From Paenibacillus kyungheensis (lineage in GTDB: Bacteria > Bacillota > Bacilli > Paenibacillales > Paenibacillaceae), in the NCBI RefSeq assembly GCF_028606985.1, contig NZ_CP117416.1:1340001-1404000 (forward strand): a stretch of DNA of 64,000 bases, written 5' to 3'. This document shows positions 45,406 through 55,424 of the stretch, one piece after another. The first letter of the stretch is position 1, and each line of letters begins with the position of its first letter. Both the position numbers and the translations under genes were made by a program. Under the pieces are notes generated by a model. That model saw only the letters and a program-made list of their open reading frames with translations. It searched no databases and had not been told where the DNA came from.

Positions 45406-47688
45406 TTGAGAAAAGCACGTAAATCACAAGTAAGACTAAAAATCACATATTGGAAAAAGTTATTACTACGCAAGTTAGCAGATACACAAGGCGCTGTCTC
45501 TATTTTTATGATTGTTGTACTTGCAGGTGTTTTTTTATTTACAGCAGTTTTTATCGATTACTCGCGTATAGCAGCGATGGAAGTACAATCCGAGCGATTA
45601 GCACATGCGGCTGTTCGTTCAGCAATGTCTGCGTTTGATACCGATCTCCAACAACAATATGGATTATTTGCTGCGGGAGAATCTGATCCTACACAACTTT
45701 TAGATACGGCGTTAAATGAGAATTTTAATTATACCGAGAATACAGATAGTTTTAAATTAATTCCAATGAAAGCAGCTAACACTTCGATTCAATTAAGTCG
45801 ACCTTTAGGAAGTTATGATGTTTTTAATCACCAGATTCAAGAAGAAATGAAATATAAAGCGCCTATAGATTTCACCATAGAAATTGTAGATAAATTTAAA
45901 GGCATGTCCGGTGTACTAAAAGAAGCAAGTCAAACGGTCAATGTCCTAGAAGATGTACGCGAGCCTTATGATAAGCGTGAACAAGAAATAGATAAATTAA
46001 TAGCTTTGCAGAAAAAAACGGCAGGTGAAGTTCAAGAATTAACAACTAAAATTATGAATCCTGTCAAAAATTCTATCGCTAACAAAAATGTAGGAGCGAT
46101 TACGTCAGTCGCCGATATTGCAGCTCAGTTCAATAATTATACAGCTTTAATAGCAGAAGATAAAAAGCGTAAGAAAAAAGATAAAAGTCCGATCAATACA
46201 GCCAAAATTTCTGCGTACAAAAGTAAATCTAAAACATTTCTATCTAATTTGTCACGAGATTACAAATATCTAATTAATACTCACGAAAATACGTACAAAG
46301 AAGCCAATGAAATTATGGTTAAAATCAAACAATATAATCAAGAAATTGCTCGTATTATTGAAGAAGCCAAAACACGTACACAAAATGAAGCATATGAACG
46401 AGTACGAAATACAAATATACCGGGTGGATCGAATGCCGGAGATGCAGAATCGGAAGCTAAATTAGCAGAACTTCGCAAAAATCTAGAACAGCTTGTTTTA
46501 TCGGATGATCTATTGGGCAAAATGGAAAGTTCGATCAAAACACAAAAAGATGATTACACGACAGCTAAGTATGCTATTAGCAACTTAATTACAGAAGCTA
46601 CAGCTCAACTTACCAAAACAACTGGCGATGCTAACTCGTTAAAAAGCAGTACCATTCGTACCGCTAAGCTTTTACAAAAATATATTGATAATTATACAGG
46701 GAAAGCACCCAACGGAATCATGGGTGTGATCGAGCATGATCTCAAAGCAGCAAGATCAGGAACAGAAACAAAAGCAGCTTCAGAAGCGAAAGCAAAAGAA
46801 GAATTGAAAAAAGCTAAAAAAATGTTGGCTCAAATCGTAGGTGCAGCCGCCGCTGCAAGATTATTAGCTAAAGAATTCGATGAAGTAGATGGATATTACA
46901 AAGAAAGTATCGCTTTTAACGGTGCAGATGGAGGAGCTACCTCTGACTCTACTATGGATAATGATCCTTATAAAGAAAGCAAAAACGCTATGGGTGCGAT
47001 GGATGTTGTATTTGGTGGTTTATCCGATGCTCTTCTAGCAGGTAGAAATGAATTTTTCCAAAATGAATATGCAATTCAGTATTTTAATACGTTCGATATT
47101 ATTCAGCTTCAAGGGTTATTAGATACGTTATCAGAAGGCTCAATTACAGATGCGCTTGAAGAGGCTGGAGTACGTAATCAGCAGATTGAATACATTATTT
47201 ACGGTATTAACGATCCTTCTGCTAATATTGCTGCGGCATATAGCGAAATTTTTGGAATGAGACTTGCGATTCGTACTGCTGAAGGACTTGTTAAAAATGC
47301 AAATCTAGGGCATCCCCTAGCTGTTCTTGCAGCAGGAGTTGCTTATGGAGTAGAGATGGCGATCAAAGACATGATCGAACTGCTCAATACAGGTAAAACG
47401 AAATTATCAGCGTATTTCCCGATAGAATTTGAATATCGAGATTATATGCGTTTGTTTTTGTTGCAACCTAGTAATGAGAAAAAAATGTCTCGTATGTTAG
47501 CGTTAATTCGCTTTTTGACAGATATCAATCCAGCAGAACGAAATACGTATGCGTCTGCTCATATACGAACAGCGATGCCTATTTGGTTTTTACCAGGTGT
47601 AATCAAAATGGTGAACTCAACCAGCGTGAATAGTTCTATAGAACAGGGTGTGTATTATGCAGATAAACAAGCAGATTACTCCTATTAA
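45406..47688 (+). CDS. Large TadG-like pilus-associated protein
   Basis: 760 residues. An N-terminal basic leader ends DTQG and is followed by AVSIFMIVVLAGVFLFTAVFIDYSRIAAMEVQSERLAHAAVRSAM. That is TadG/TadE-like, but without Glu at +5, so it may be an uncleaved membrane anchor. The outer part has long coiled-coil regions (about 190-480, Lys/Glu/Ala-rich) and a C-terminal domain (about 510-750). Start TTG 45406 after AGGAGTG. Predicted to sit at the cell surface; it may be a pilus base or adhesin. I cannot name the domain. Confidence 0.85.
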   Translation: MRKARKSQVRLKITYWKKLLLRKLADTQGAVSIFMIVVLAGVFLFTAVFIDYSRIAAMEVQSERLAHAAVRSAMSAFDTDLQQQYGLFAAGESDPTQLLDTALNENFNYTENTDSFKLIPMKAANTSIQLSRPLGSYDVFNHQIQEEMKYKAPIDFTIEIVDKFKGMSGVLKEASQTVNVLEDVREPYDKREQEIDKLIALQKKTAGEVQELTTKIMNPVKNSIANKNVGAITSVADIAAQFNNYTALIAEDKKRKKKDKSPINTAKISAYKSKSKTFLSNLSRDYKYLINTHENTYKEANEIMVKIKQYNQEIARIIEEAKTRTQNEAYERVRNTNIPGGSNAGDAESEAKLAELRKNLEQLVLSDDLLGKMESSIKTQKDDYTTAKYAISNLITEATAQLTKTTGDANSLKSSTIRTAKLLQKYIDNYTGKAPNGIMGVIEHDLKAARSGTETKAASEAKAKEELKKAKKMLAQIVGAAAAARLLAKEFDEVDGYYKESIAFNGADGGATSDSTMDNDPYKESKNAMGAMDVVFGGLSDALLAGRNEFFQNEYAIQYFNTFDIIQLQGLLDTLSEGSITDALEEAGVRNQQIEYIIYGINDPSANIAAAYSEIFGMRLAIRTAEGLVKNANLGHPLAVLAAGVAYGVEMAIKDMIELLNTGKTKLSAYFPIEFEYRDYMRLFLLQPSNEKKMSRMLALIRFLTDINPAERNTYASAHIRTAMPIWFLPGVIKMVNSTSVNSSIEQGVYYADKQADYSY

Positions 47689-48823
47689 AAGCAAAAATAG
47701 GATTCAGCAAATCGGTGTGTTTAACACTGCATCCCGATTTGTTGCTACCTACTCTTCCAAAAGCACAAATGATCGATCTGATCATACCTATCATTCCCAA
47801 TCTTCACCTTCTAATAATGTATATGAACTCAAAAATCCTCCTCCAAATCGGCGTATAAAATGTACTTTTTTTAAAAATGGAGAACGAGGCAGTATCGTAT
47901 TAGAAGCCGCTATGGTATTACCGATTTTTTTGTTTATTTCTATTTTTCTAGTCTATTTAGTGCAAATGACTTTGGTATATACAGCGATGCAAAATGTAAC
48001 TTCTGATACAGCCAGATATGTCGCTACTCATATGTATCCTGTTCAATTAGCCGCAGATAATTTGGTTGCCAAAAAAATTCTGCCTGCTGAATCGATGCGA
48101 CTACCCAAATTAACATTTACAGAACTGGCGTCCAAATATCAAGATTCTGTCCCTGCTCCGCTAAATACATGGATGATGGAAGCAGCAAGTAGTGGAGATA
48201 TCAAGTTACAAGAAATGAAAAATCAATTATCTGCACCTGCACTCGATACAATGATCAAACCATTGATGCAGAAGTTATCAGCAGAAAATAAATTGGATTA
48301 TGAACGTATTCATGTCACGCAAGTCACCGTGCCTGATCTTACAGCCAAAACGCATCCGTATTTTGGAATTGAGATCCGTTACGAATTACCTTTCAAAATT
48401 CCTTTGATCTTCAAACCGATTGTGTTGCAAGCAAGAGCAACCGAACGATTGTGGATTGGAGATACTGGAGAATTTGGTGAAGATGCAGCCGCAGAAGCTA
48501 CTAAAGAGACAGGCGTATCTGTAGTATCGGTTCCTTCACCTGCTCATCCAGAATCAAATATTTCAATTGTAGCCAAAGCACCACCGGGTACAACGGTTCA
48601 TCTTAATATTCAATATAAAAGTGGAAACAGTACTGCACAGGGATTGGGTCAGGCGACAGTAGATGCAGAAGGCAATGTGAATTGGACATGGAAAATCCCT
48701 TCTAATGCAACACCGGGATGGGCGAACTACACAATCACTACAGCAGATGGAAAAGAAGTTAGAGGTGTATTCCAAGTGGCAGAATACGATGGTCGACCTG
48801 TTATTGGTAGTGCAGCTTCATAA
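47657..48823 (+). CDS. TadE-like pseudopilin with C-terminal Ig-like domain
   Basis: 388 residues. A long N-terminal basic, Ser/Asn-rich cytoplasmic stretch (about 60) leads to KNGERG, then SIVLE with Glu at +5, then AAMVLPIFLFISIFLVYLVQ, a second TadE-type prepilin. The end (about 290-385) has a beta-sandwich look: APPGTTVHLNIQYKSGNS...GWANYTITTADGKEVRGVFQV. ATG 47657 is 6 nt after AGGGTG and overlaps the preceding gene by 32 bases; a GTG three codons earlier lies inside that SD. Confidence 0.85.
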   Translation: MQINKQITPIKSKNRIQQIGVFNTASRFVATYSSKSTNDRSDHTYHSQSSPSNNVYELKNPPPNRRIKCTFFKNGERGSIVLEAAMVLPIFLFISIFLVYLVQMTLVYTAMQNVTSDTARYVATHMYPVQLAADNLVAKKILPAESMRLPKLTFTELASKYQDSVPAPLNTWMMEAASSGDIKLQEMKNQLSAPALDTMIKPLMQKLSAENKLDYERIHVTQVTVPDLTAKTHPYFGIEIRYELPFKIPLIFKPIVLQARATERLWIGDTGEFGEDAAAEATKETGVSVVSVPSPAHPESNISIVAKAPPGTTVHLNIQYKSGNSTAQGLGQATVDAEGNVNWTWKIPSNATPGWANYTITTADGKEVRGVFQVAEYDGRPVIGSAAS

Positions 48824-48871
48824 TCAAACTATAATATTTATTTGGATACTAAAAGGGGATACAGAATAGCA

Positions 48872-49384
48872 ATGGAAACGATATTTATCGGCGGTGGAGT
48901 TTTTATATTATGGGCATTTTGGACAGATATCAAAGAACGCAAAATTCCTAATATACTGAATATTTTATTTATAGTCAGTGGATTACTATATCATGCGGTA
49001 ATGTCTGGTTGGGATGGTCTAGCTTTTGCTGGTAAAGGGTTTCTATTGGGATTCGGTATCATGCTTATTCTTCATTGGATGAAGGCTGTAGGCGCAGGTG
49101 ATGTGAAATTGTTTGGTGGGATCGGTGTATGGTTTGGGATGGGAATGACTGCACAGGTGATGATATATTCTATTATTTTCGCAGGCATCATTGGTCTCTT
49201 TATTATGCTGTGGAGACGTGAAACGATTGTACGTATGCGTAGAGTATTCTGGAAGCTTGCAGGTTCTGTGTTATGGAAACAATCGATTCGCTCAACAGAA
49301 GCTGAACACCAGCAATTTTTAACATTCCCTTTTATGACCGCCGTATTACCAGGAGTCGCTTTTTGTTATTTTTTTATCACATAA
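48872..49384 (+). CDS. tadV: TadV/CpaA prepilin peptidase
   Basis: 170 residues, membrane aspartyl peptidase that cleaves the Flp and TadE leaders. The two catalytic Asp lie in FWTDIKERKIPN and GAGDVKLFGG, the latter matching the GxGD motif. About five membrane helices are present. ATG 48872 is used because it starts the family sequence; its SD (AAGGGG) is 13 nt away, and a TTG further upstream would lie before that SD. The presence of the peptidase makes the operon self-sufficient for pilin maturation. Confidence 0.9.
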   Translation: METIFIGGGVFILWAFWTDIKERKIPNILNILFIVSGLLYHAVMSGWDGLAFAGKGFLLGFGIMLILHWMKAVGAGDVKLFGGIGVWFGMGMTAQVMIYSIIFAGIIGLFIMLWRRETIVRMRRVFWKLAGSVLWKQSIRSTEAEHQQFLTFPFMTAVLPGVAFCYFFIT

Positions 49385-49488
49385 AACTAAATCTGCTTAC
49401 ACAGCATAAGTGATTCATCATTCACATGTTGTCATTTGAGTATCTTGTATACACATTAATATTAGGCAAAGAAAGTAAGGGGGCATGT

Positions 49489-51357
49489 ATGATCATGCAA
49501 AAATTAACACAGGATTTTGTACAAGATGGCAAAACATATATGATTGTAGGTCGTGAGCAAGGTTTTCAAAATAGTGATCTGAGTAAAGCACAGACAGGAA
49601 TGATGCTAGCTTCTCGTATTCGCGGAGTGTTACAACTTCATTTACAAGAAGTCGATCTACAAGCTGTACTACGTTATGACATTACAGGCAAACGAATGCT
49701 TAAACATTGTATGCAAGGCGAAATGATGGGCATTGCAGAGTATCTAGGTCTATTATTACAAGTGGTTTCTACTCTCGAAGAAAGTAGTCAGCATATGTTG
49801 TCGATGACCAATTATGTACTGGATGAAGAATATATTTTTGTAGAAGGTTCACTACAAGCGGGCACATTACATTTTACATATATTCCGGTAATGGAGACAT
49901 TAAATGAAGAACCTGTACAAATGATTTTGAGTCAATTGGCATCAAGGTGGATGACTTCTGTAGCTGAATTAAGTGGTAACCAGATTCAGCGCATTTTGCG
50001 TTACTGTCATGCAGAAGACTTTACGATCAAAGGCATCAAGATGTTACTGCTTGAATTACTTGGCAATCCACAGCAAATGATAGATCTTACGCCACAACCT
50101 ACTCAATCTTCTACTTCAAAATGGATTGATCCGGCAGAATTACGAAATAAGCAAGTTCCGTCATTTTCAAATGCTATACCATCACAAGAATCGGTATCTG
50201 CTAACGCTAGATACCAACAAGAAGTAAATATTCCAGCTCAACCTGCAAACAATCCTATTTTACAACATATGCAGAATAAGAAAAAAAGAACAGATCTATC
50301 AGAAGTATCAGCGTCTTCTTTGCCAAGCCAGCACAATCATAAGCCAACCAAAATGTCTAAAAGTCAAAGTTCGGCTACACCCACACAACCGACACCAGAT
50401 CAGGAAGTACAACCAATGCCTTCAGCTCATCGAACATATTTGCTAGCAGGAGGAGCATTAGTAACAGCTATGATCTGGAAATTTGGTTACCTTTCGCACA
50501 GCAATGATTTTATGTTATATGGCTGTACAGCTTTGACTGTAGCGATCGGTTTAGTTATTTATATGATCTTAAAAGGTAAATCTCCACTAAAAAAAGGGCT
50601 TCAAATGCCTTCTTTTGTTCGTAATAAGAAGTCAGAAGAGGAAGATGGAAACGAAAGTTGGCGCTGGCAAGCAGATCCTGTGTTAGCAGGCGGAGGAGGA
50701 CTAGTTTCAGCAACGCTACCTTCCACACCAGCACCTGATCCGATGCGCTGGCGGGATGAGAATATTGCTGCTATTTTTGGTTCGGATACACCAGAACAAT
50801 CATCGATTCGTAGTCAAAATGCGATGATGAATAGAAATGAACAACAGTCAGGCTCCTATTCTACTACAGGTTCACCTATAGAGTTTGGTCGTTCAGCACA
50901 GGCTTCATCTATACCTAATTATCATGAAGACAATTATTCACAACAATCATCTCATCATAGTACAGAAATGCTTTCTCCTCATATGGCAACTGTATTGTTA
51001 GGACAAGATGCTTCTAATGATCAAGCTTATAGTCATTCGGGAGTTCAACCCTTTACAGGATATTTAGAACGTAGAGAAAATGGAACGATGCAGATGGAGC
51101 CTATCCGCTTAACACGAGGAAGCTTTATTATTGGTAGAGCTGCGGAAGGTGTTCATTATTTAGAAAAATCGACTGGCACTTCACGTAATCATGTAGAATT
51201 GGAAATTAGTGACCAACAGATTACGATCAAAGATTTAAGTTCGCGTAATGGAACTATTCTTAAAGGAGAACCAATCGTACCGTACAAAGAGTATCTTTTA
51301 CATGAAGGTGATACTTTTACTATTGCGCAAGCAGTGTATACGTTGCGATTAGGTTGA
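49489..51357 (+). CDS. DUF6382 and FHA-domain membrane protein
   Basis: 622 residues. An N-terminal domain of about 190 residues (DUF6382 type, recalled: FQNSDLSKAQTGMMLASRIRGVLQLHLQEVDLQAVLRYDITGKRML) is followed by a Gln/Ser/Pro-rich linker. Two membrane helices lie at about 323-370, then another low-complexity region. A C-terminal FHA domain closes it (SFIIGRAAEG, STGTSRNHVELE, DLSSRNGTILKGEP). FHA binds phosphothreonine, so a Ser/Thr kinase elsewhere probably signals to the pilus. ATG 49489 is 5 nt after AAGGGGG. Last gene of the Tad operon. Confidence 0.85.
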   Translation: MIMQKLTQDFVQDGKTYMIVGREQGFQNSDLSKAQTGMMLASRIRGVLQLHLQEVDLQAVLRYDITGKRMLKHCMQGEMMGIAEYLGLLLQVVSTLEESSQHMLSMTNYVLDEEYIFVEGSLQAGTLHFTYIPVMETLNEEPVQMILSQLASRWMTSVAELSGNQIQRILRYCHAEDFTIKGIKMLLLELLGNPQQMIDLTPQPTQSSTSKWIDPAELRNKQVPSFSNAIPSQESVSANARYQQEVNIPAQPANNPILQHMQNKKKRTDLSEVSASSLPSQHNHKPTKMSKSQSSATPTQPTPDQEVQPMPSAHRTYLLAGGALVTAMIWKFGYLSHSNDFMLYGCTALTVAIGLVIYMILKGKSPLKKGLQMPSFVRNKKSEEEDGNESWRWQADPVLAGGGGLVSATLPSTPAPDPMRWRDENIAAIFGSDTPEQSSIRSQNAMMNRNEQQSGSYSTTGSPIEFGRSAQASSIPNYHEDNYSQQSSHHSTEMLSPHMATVLLGQDASNDQAYSHSGVQPFTGYLERRENGTMQMEPIRLTRGSFIIGRAAEGVHYLEKSTGTSRNHVELEISDQQITIKDLSSRNGTILKGEPIVPYKEYLLHEGDTFTIAQAVYTLRLG

Positions 51358-51415
51358 TATAATTTTAAAGCTATGTACTATCATTGTGATTAATAAATGA
51401 TAAAAGCCAAATAAT

Positions 51416-51482
51416 TAAGATACTATAGCAAAAGAGTCAGGCAGTAAGATACTACAGCAAAGACGTAAGATACTACAGTAAA
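51416..51482. repeat. Three copies of a 17-bp direct repeat
   Basis: TAAGATACTATAGCAAA (51416-51432), TAAGATACTACAGCAAA (51445-51461) and TAAGATACTACAGTAAA (51466-51482); spacings 29 and 21 bases. The third touches the terminator. It is not CRISPR-like (too short, uneven spacers) and encodes no protein. Confidence 0.75.
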
Positions 51483-51522
51483 AAGGCGATTTCTTTAGAG
51501 TATATTAAAGAAATCGCCTTTT
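51481..51522. terminator. Terminator of the Tad operon
   Basis: AAAAGGCGATTTCTTTA with TAAAGAAATCGCCTTTT, a perfect 17-bp stem with an 8-base loop. Confidence 0.93.
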
Positions 51523-51654
51523 ATTCTTTTTCTCAACCTGTACAAATAATAAGTATAAGCAAACAGTCTATTATTTTACATGTATGATTATAGAGTTGAT
51601 AATTTAGAAGTTACCGCATTACATCATATCTCTAAATATCTAAATATCTCTAAA

Positions 51655-52557
51655 TTATTGCGTTTTTTCAATATGTTCTAAAGCTCCATATATCTCAGGG
51701 AAAAGAAACGTAAATCCATGATCCATTGCTTTTTTCGGGATAACACGTTGTCCATCTAGTAAAATATCTGACATTTCGCCTAATGTTGGTTTGAGCGCAA
51801 TACTTGGAATATGGAACCAGTGTGGACGATGCGTGACTTTAGCAATCGTTTTGCCCAGATCAGCATAACGTACAGGATTAGGAGAAGACGCATTGATCGG
51901 GCCTTCAATCGCTTTATTTTTAACACAAAAATCGATCAATCTCACCATATCATCAATATGAATCCATGAGTTCCACTGCTTTCCTGATCCTAATTTACCA
52001 CCAGCCATAAGGATATAAGGGAGTCTCATCATCGGGTATGCACCTTTATGTTTGTCGAGTACAATACTAACTCTCAGCTTGATTAGACGGACACCTTTGA
52101 TACTATCCGCTACTGCTTCCCATTGTTCTGCAAGGCTAGAAGGAAAATTCATCGTTCTTTTAGGGCTATTTTCATCAAATGTTTCCGTATCTGAAGTACC
52201 GTAAATTGCCATAGCACTTGCTTGAACAACGACTTCAGGCTTTTTCTTTAATGCTTCGATCGCTTTTGAAACGATATTGACCGTTCTCATTCTGGATTCT
52301 ACTAATTCAAGTTTGGTTTTGGTTGTCCATCTTTGATTTAGCGTCTCTCCTGAAAGATTAACAATCACCTCTGCCCCTTCTAATTGAGTAGGATTTTGTT
52401 CCATATCGTTCCAGGTGATATAGTTTACTGCTGGATTAGATTTTGATGTATCTGGAAGCTTACGAGTCACTACAGTCAGATCATGATTTTCTTGAAGCCA
52501 AAATGGAACCAAATGACTACCTACTAAACCTGTACCACCACACACAACAATATTCAT
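51655..52557 (-). CDS. TIGR01777-family NAD(P)-dependent epimerase-like protein
   Basis: 300 residues. Nucleotide-binding GGTGLVGSHLV is at 7-17. ITWN, NLSGETLNQRWT and VQASAMAIYGTSDTETFDE are the hallmark blocks of the TIGR01777/YfhF family, and the C-terminal part (PTLGEMSDILLDGQRVIPKKAMDHGFTF) is the DUF1731 segment. The family is widespread but its reaction is not defined; it is related to extended SDR epimerases. SD AGGAGG before ATG 52557. Single-gene unit. Confidence 0.9.
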   Translation of the reverse strand: MNIVVCGGTGLVGSHLVPFWLQENHDLTVVTRKLPDTSKSNPAVNYITWNDMEQNPTQLEGAEVIVNLSGETLNQRWTTKTKLELVESRMRTVNIVSKAIEALKKKPEVVVQASAMAIYGTSDTETFDENSPKRTMNFPSSLAEQWEAVADSIKGVRLIKLRVSIVLDKHKGAYPMMRLPYILMAGGKLGSGKQWNSWIHIDDMVRLIDFCVKNKAIEGPINASSPNPVRYADLGKTIAKVTHRPHWFHIPSIALKPTLGEMSDILLDGQRVIPKKAMDHGFTFLFPEIYGALEHIEKTQ

Positions 52558-52956
52558 ATAAATCCTCCTATTTAATCTAAAGTGAGTTCACTATGTCCTG
52601 TTCGTTATGCCTATGGTAGAGTCTGTTTACATCAACAATATTTATTATGTTTATCCGATTCTATACATTCTTTTTCTATAATAATCTTTATTGAAAATAC
52701 ATTAGTACATTCAAACTATGAATCCAGTCATATAATCAATATAGTTATCCATGTATAAGATAGATTAATCTTATTCCACTGATGTTAAGCATTAATTATT
52801 CTTCTATTCAATGATTACCCATAATTGCTACAGGTGATCTGATCAGCAGACGATGAATTTAAGATGAAAAGCACAGCTATTTCTAGATTTATTTTGGTAT
52901 TCACGTTAAAATAGGTGAGATTCGCGAATAGCGGAACAATAAGGAGGAAATACACT
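52558..52956. other. Divergent intergenic region, no gene seen
   Basis: About 400 AT-rich bases between the epimerase-like gene and nfo. It must contain the two divergent promoters, but I found no convincing -35/-10 pair, LexA-type box or sigma-G pattern. Only the nfo SD (AAGGAGG at 52941-52947) is clear. Confidence 0.5.
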
Positions 52957-54075
52957 ATGTTAAAGATCGGTTCCCATGTATCACTTTCTAGTAAAGGGTT
53001 ACTCAGTGCAGCGAATGAGGCAGATACATATGGCTCAAGCTCATTTATGATATATACCGGAGCGCCGCAAAATACGCGCCGTAAACCTATAGATACGTTA
53101 TTTATTGAAGAAGGCAAACAAAAAATGCAAACGATGGGTGTAGAAGAAATCGTTGTGCATGCACCTTATATCATTAATTTAGGTTCGTACAAAGAAAATA
53201 TCTACGAATTGGCAGTTGATTTTTTACAAGAAGAAATCCGTCGCACTCATCAAATCGGTGTGCGTAATATCGTGCTTCATCCAGGTGCTTTTACAGATAT
53301 GGATGCTGAATTTGGTATAAAACGTATTGCAAAAGGTCTGGAAAAAGTATTATCCGGTGTATCCGAAACAGATGTAAATATCGCGTTGGAGACAATGGCT
53401 GGTAAAGGAACAGAAGTAGGACGTAGCTTTGAAGAAATTGCGCAGATTATTGATATGGTTCCTCATAATGAGCGCTTAACGATTTGTTTTGATACATGTC
53501 ATACCCATGATGCTGGTTATGATCTTGTTAATGATTTAGATGGAGTCTTGGAGAAATTTGATCGTCTTATCGGATTGGATCGACTTACTGTTGTCCATGT
53601 GAACGATAGTAAAAATCCGACAGGCGCAGGCAAAGACCGTCATACTACACTAGGTTCGGGTTGGATCGGTTATGAAGCACTTAGTCGTGTTGTGCATCAT
53701 GATCAGTTGAAAGGTCGTCCGTTTATTTTGGAAACGCCGTGGATCGGTAAAGATGCGAAAACACAGCGTCCGATGTATGAAGCTGAAATTGCTTTGCTAC
53801 GTGGTGATCTAACTGGTCGCTTTGGAGCAGGTTTCTTAGAAGATGTAGAAAAATTACATCATTTCTTTGAAGGGCAACAGATTGAAGCACGTCCATATAT
53901 TTTGGAAACATGGGATATGCTGAAAAGCGATGCTAAAGCGCGTAAAGCAGATCCGCGTGAACCGATGGAACGTCTATACGATATGGTGATTGCTGAAGGA
54001 TTATTTACCGAGTTGAGTGAAGAAGCATTGAATCACCGCTTAACTGCTTACTTTGCAGGGAAAAGTATTCTTTAA
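52957..54075 (+). CDS. nfo: Endonuclease IV (AP endonuclease) with C-terminal extension
   Basis: Zn-dependent TIM-barrel apurinic/apyrimidinic endonuclease of base excision repair, 372 residues. Metal-ligand motifs: [56 protein letters not shown] and LETPW. ATG 52957 is 9 nt after AAGGAGG. The catalytic domain ends near residue 285; usual enzymes are about 280-300 residues, so some 80 further residues ([34 protein letters not shown]...) form an extra helical tail of unknown role. Confidence 0.93.
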   Translation: MLKIGSHVSLSSKGLLSAANEADTYGSSSFMIYTGAPQNTRRKPIDTLFIEEGKQKMQTMGVEEIVVHAPYIINLGSYKENIYELAVDFLQEEIRRTHQIGVRNIVLHPGAFTDMDAEFGIKRIAKGLEKVLSGVSETDVNIALETMAGKGTEVGRSFEEIAQIIDMVPHNERLTICFDTCHTHDAGYDLVNDLDGVLEKFDRLIGLDRLTVVHVNDSKNPTGAGKDRHTTLGSGWIGYEALSRVVHHDQLKGRPFILETPWIGKDAKTQRPMYEAEIALLRGDLTGRFGAGFLEDVEKLHHFFEGQQIEARPYILETWDMLKSDAKARKADPREPMERLYDMVIAEGLFTELSEEALNHRLTAYFAGKSIL

Positions 54076-54228
54076 TTGCACCCAATGTCTATGAATAGCT
54101 AATCACATCAGGATAAGTAAAGACATTTTTTTGAATGAATATTAATAAATTTGAATAAATATATTTACTTTCTTAGCATCATGACATAGATTGTAATATA
54201 AGATATTTGAAGGGGGAACGAAGATTCA

Positions 54229-55128
54229 ATGGAAGTACATGTAAAACGAAATCAAACTGCAAGAGAAGAACAACAAGAAAATCGCGCCCGTATGCTGATT
54301 TCTTGCCCGGATGGCCCTGGAATCGTAGCTACTGTATCACGCTTTTTATTTGAACATGGAGCGAATATTGTTCAATCCGATCAATATACGATGAATCCAG
54401 CAGGCGGTATGTTCTTTATGCGTGTCGAATTTGATCTGCCTGAATTAAGTAAAAATCTACCTGCGCTAGAAAGTGATTTTCAAGCGGTAGGAGATCAGTT
54501 CAAAATGGAATGGACAATTAATCAGGTGAGTCGCAAAAAAAGACTAGCGATTTTTGTATCCAAAGAAGACCATTGTCTGGTGGAATTATTATGGCACTGG
54601 CAAGCAGGTGATCTGGATGCAGATATTGCGATGGTGATCAGTAACCACAATGATATGCGTAGTTATGTAGAATCATTTGGTATTCCTTTCTATCATATTC
54701 CAGTGACTGCGGATACGAAAAAAGAAGCAGAGCAAAAGCAATTAGAAGTGATCGGTTCAGATATTGATCTGATTGTACTTGCTCGTTATATGCAGATTAT
54801 TTCGCCATTATTTATCGAGCATTTCCGTAATCGGATTATCAATATTCACCATTCGTTCTTGCCTGCATTTGTAGGTGGTAAGCCTTATGCACAAGCGTAT
54901 GATCGTGGTGTTAAAATTATTGGTGCAACAGCTCACTATGTAACAGAAGAGCTTGATGGCGGTCCGATTATTGAGCAGGACGTACAACGTGTAAGTCATA
55001 GCGACAATGTAAATGAATTGAAGCGTATTGGTCGTACGATTGAACGTGTAGTATTAGCACGTGCAGTGCAATGGCACGCAGAAGATCGTGTACTGGTACA
55101 TCAAAACAAAACAGTCGTTTTTAATTAA
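54229..55128 (+). CDS. purU: Formyltetrahydrofolate deformylase
   Basis: Hydrolyses 10-formyl-THF to formate and THF, balancing the one-carbon pool; 299 residues. An N-terminal ACT domain (about 20-95: LISCPDGPGIVATVSRFLFEHGANIVQSDQ) is joined to a formyltransferase-fold domain (about 105-290) with NIHHSFLPAF and AHYVTEELDGGPIIEQDV carrying the catalytic Asn-His-Asp set. SD GAAGGGGG lies 12-13 nt before ATG 54229. Normal length, intact. Confidence 0.95.
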   Translation: MEVHVKRNQTAREEQQENRARMLISCPDGPGIVATVSRFLFEHGANIVQSDQYTMNPAGGMFFMRVEFDLPELSKNLPALESDFQAVGDQFKMEWTINQVSRKKRLAIFVSKEDHCLVELLWHWQAGDLDADIAMVISNHNDMRSYVESFGIPFYHIPVTADTKKEAEQKQLEVIGSDIDLIVLARYMQIISPLFIEHFRNRIINIHHSFLPAFVGGKPYAQAYDRGVKIIGATAHYVTEELDGGPIIEQDVQRVSHSDNVNELKRIGRTIERVVLARAVQWHAEDRVLVHQNKTVVFN

Positions 55129-55198
55129 TCCTTTGTCATCATAATCGCTTTTTATTCAAACGATAGCAGTGTATGACAAGCTGTATTATAAATATGTA

Positions 55199-55254
55199 AA
55201 AAGCACGAATGATCTTTTGCTGTTATTTAGCAGAAAATCATTCGTGCTTTTTTT
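55199..55254. terminator. Terminator after purU (bidirectional)
   Basis: AAAGCACGAATGAT with ATCATTCGTGCTTT, and an inner TTGCTG/AGCAG stem, then a long T-run. Confidence 0.92.
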
Positions 55255-55424
55255 GTTGCTACGTTAATGTTGTGTTAATACAGATCAAGTATGCTAAAGA
55301 GAATATAGATACAGCTCTATCCAAAGAAAATTTACAAATGTAATCCTGCTACATCAAATTGCATAAAAAATAGTGGAAATGATCTACATAGTATTCACTA
55401 ATCTGCACACAAGAAAATCTGGAA

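Noticed and set aside
51416-51482. Possible CRISPR array
   Set aside because: Units are 17 bp, only three, with uneven short gaps and no cas genes nearby.
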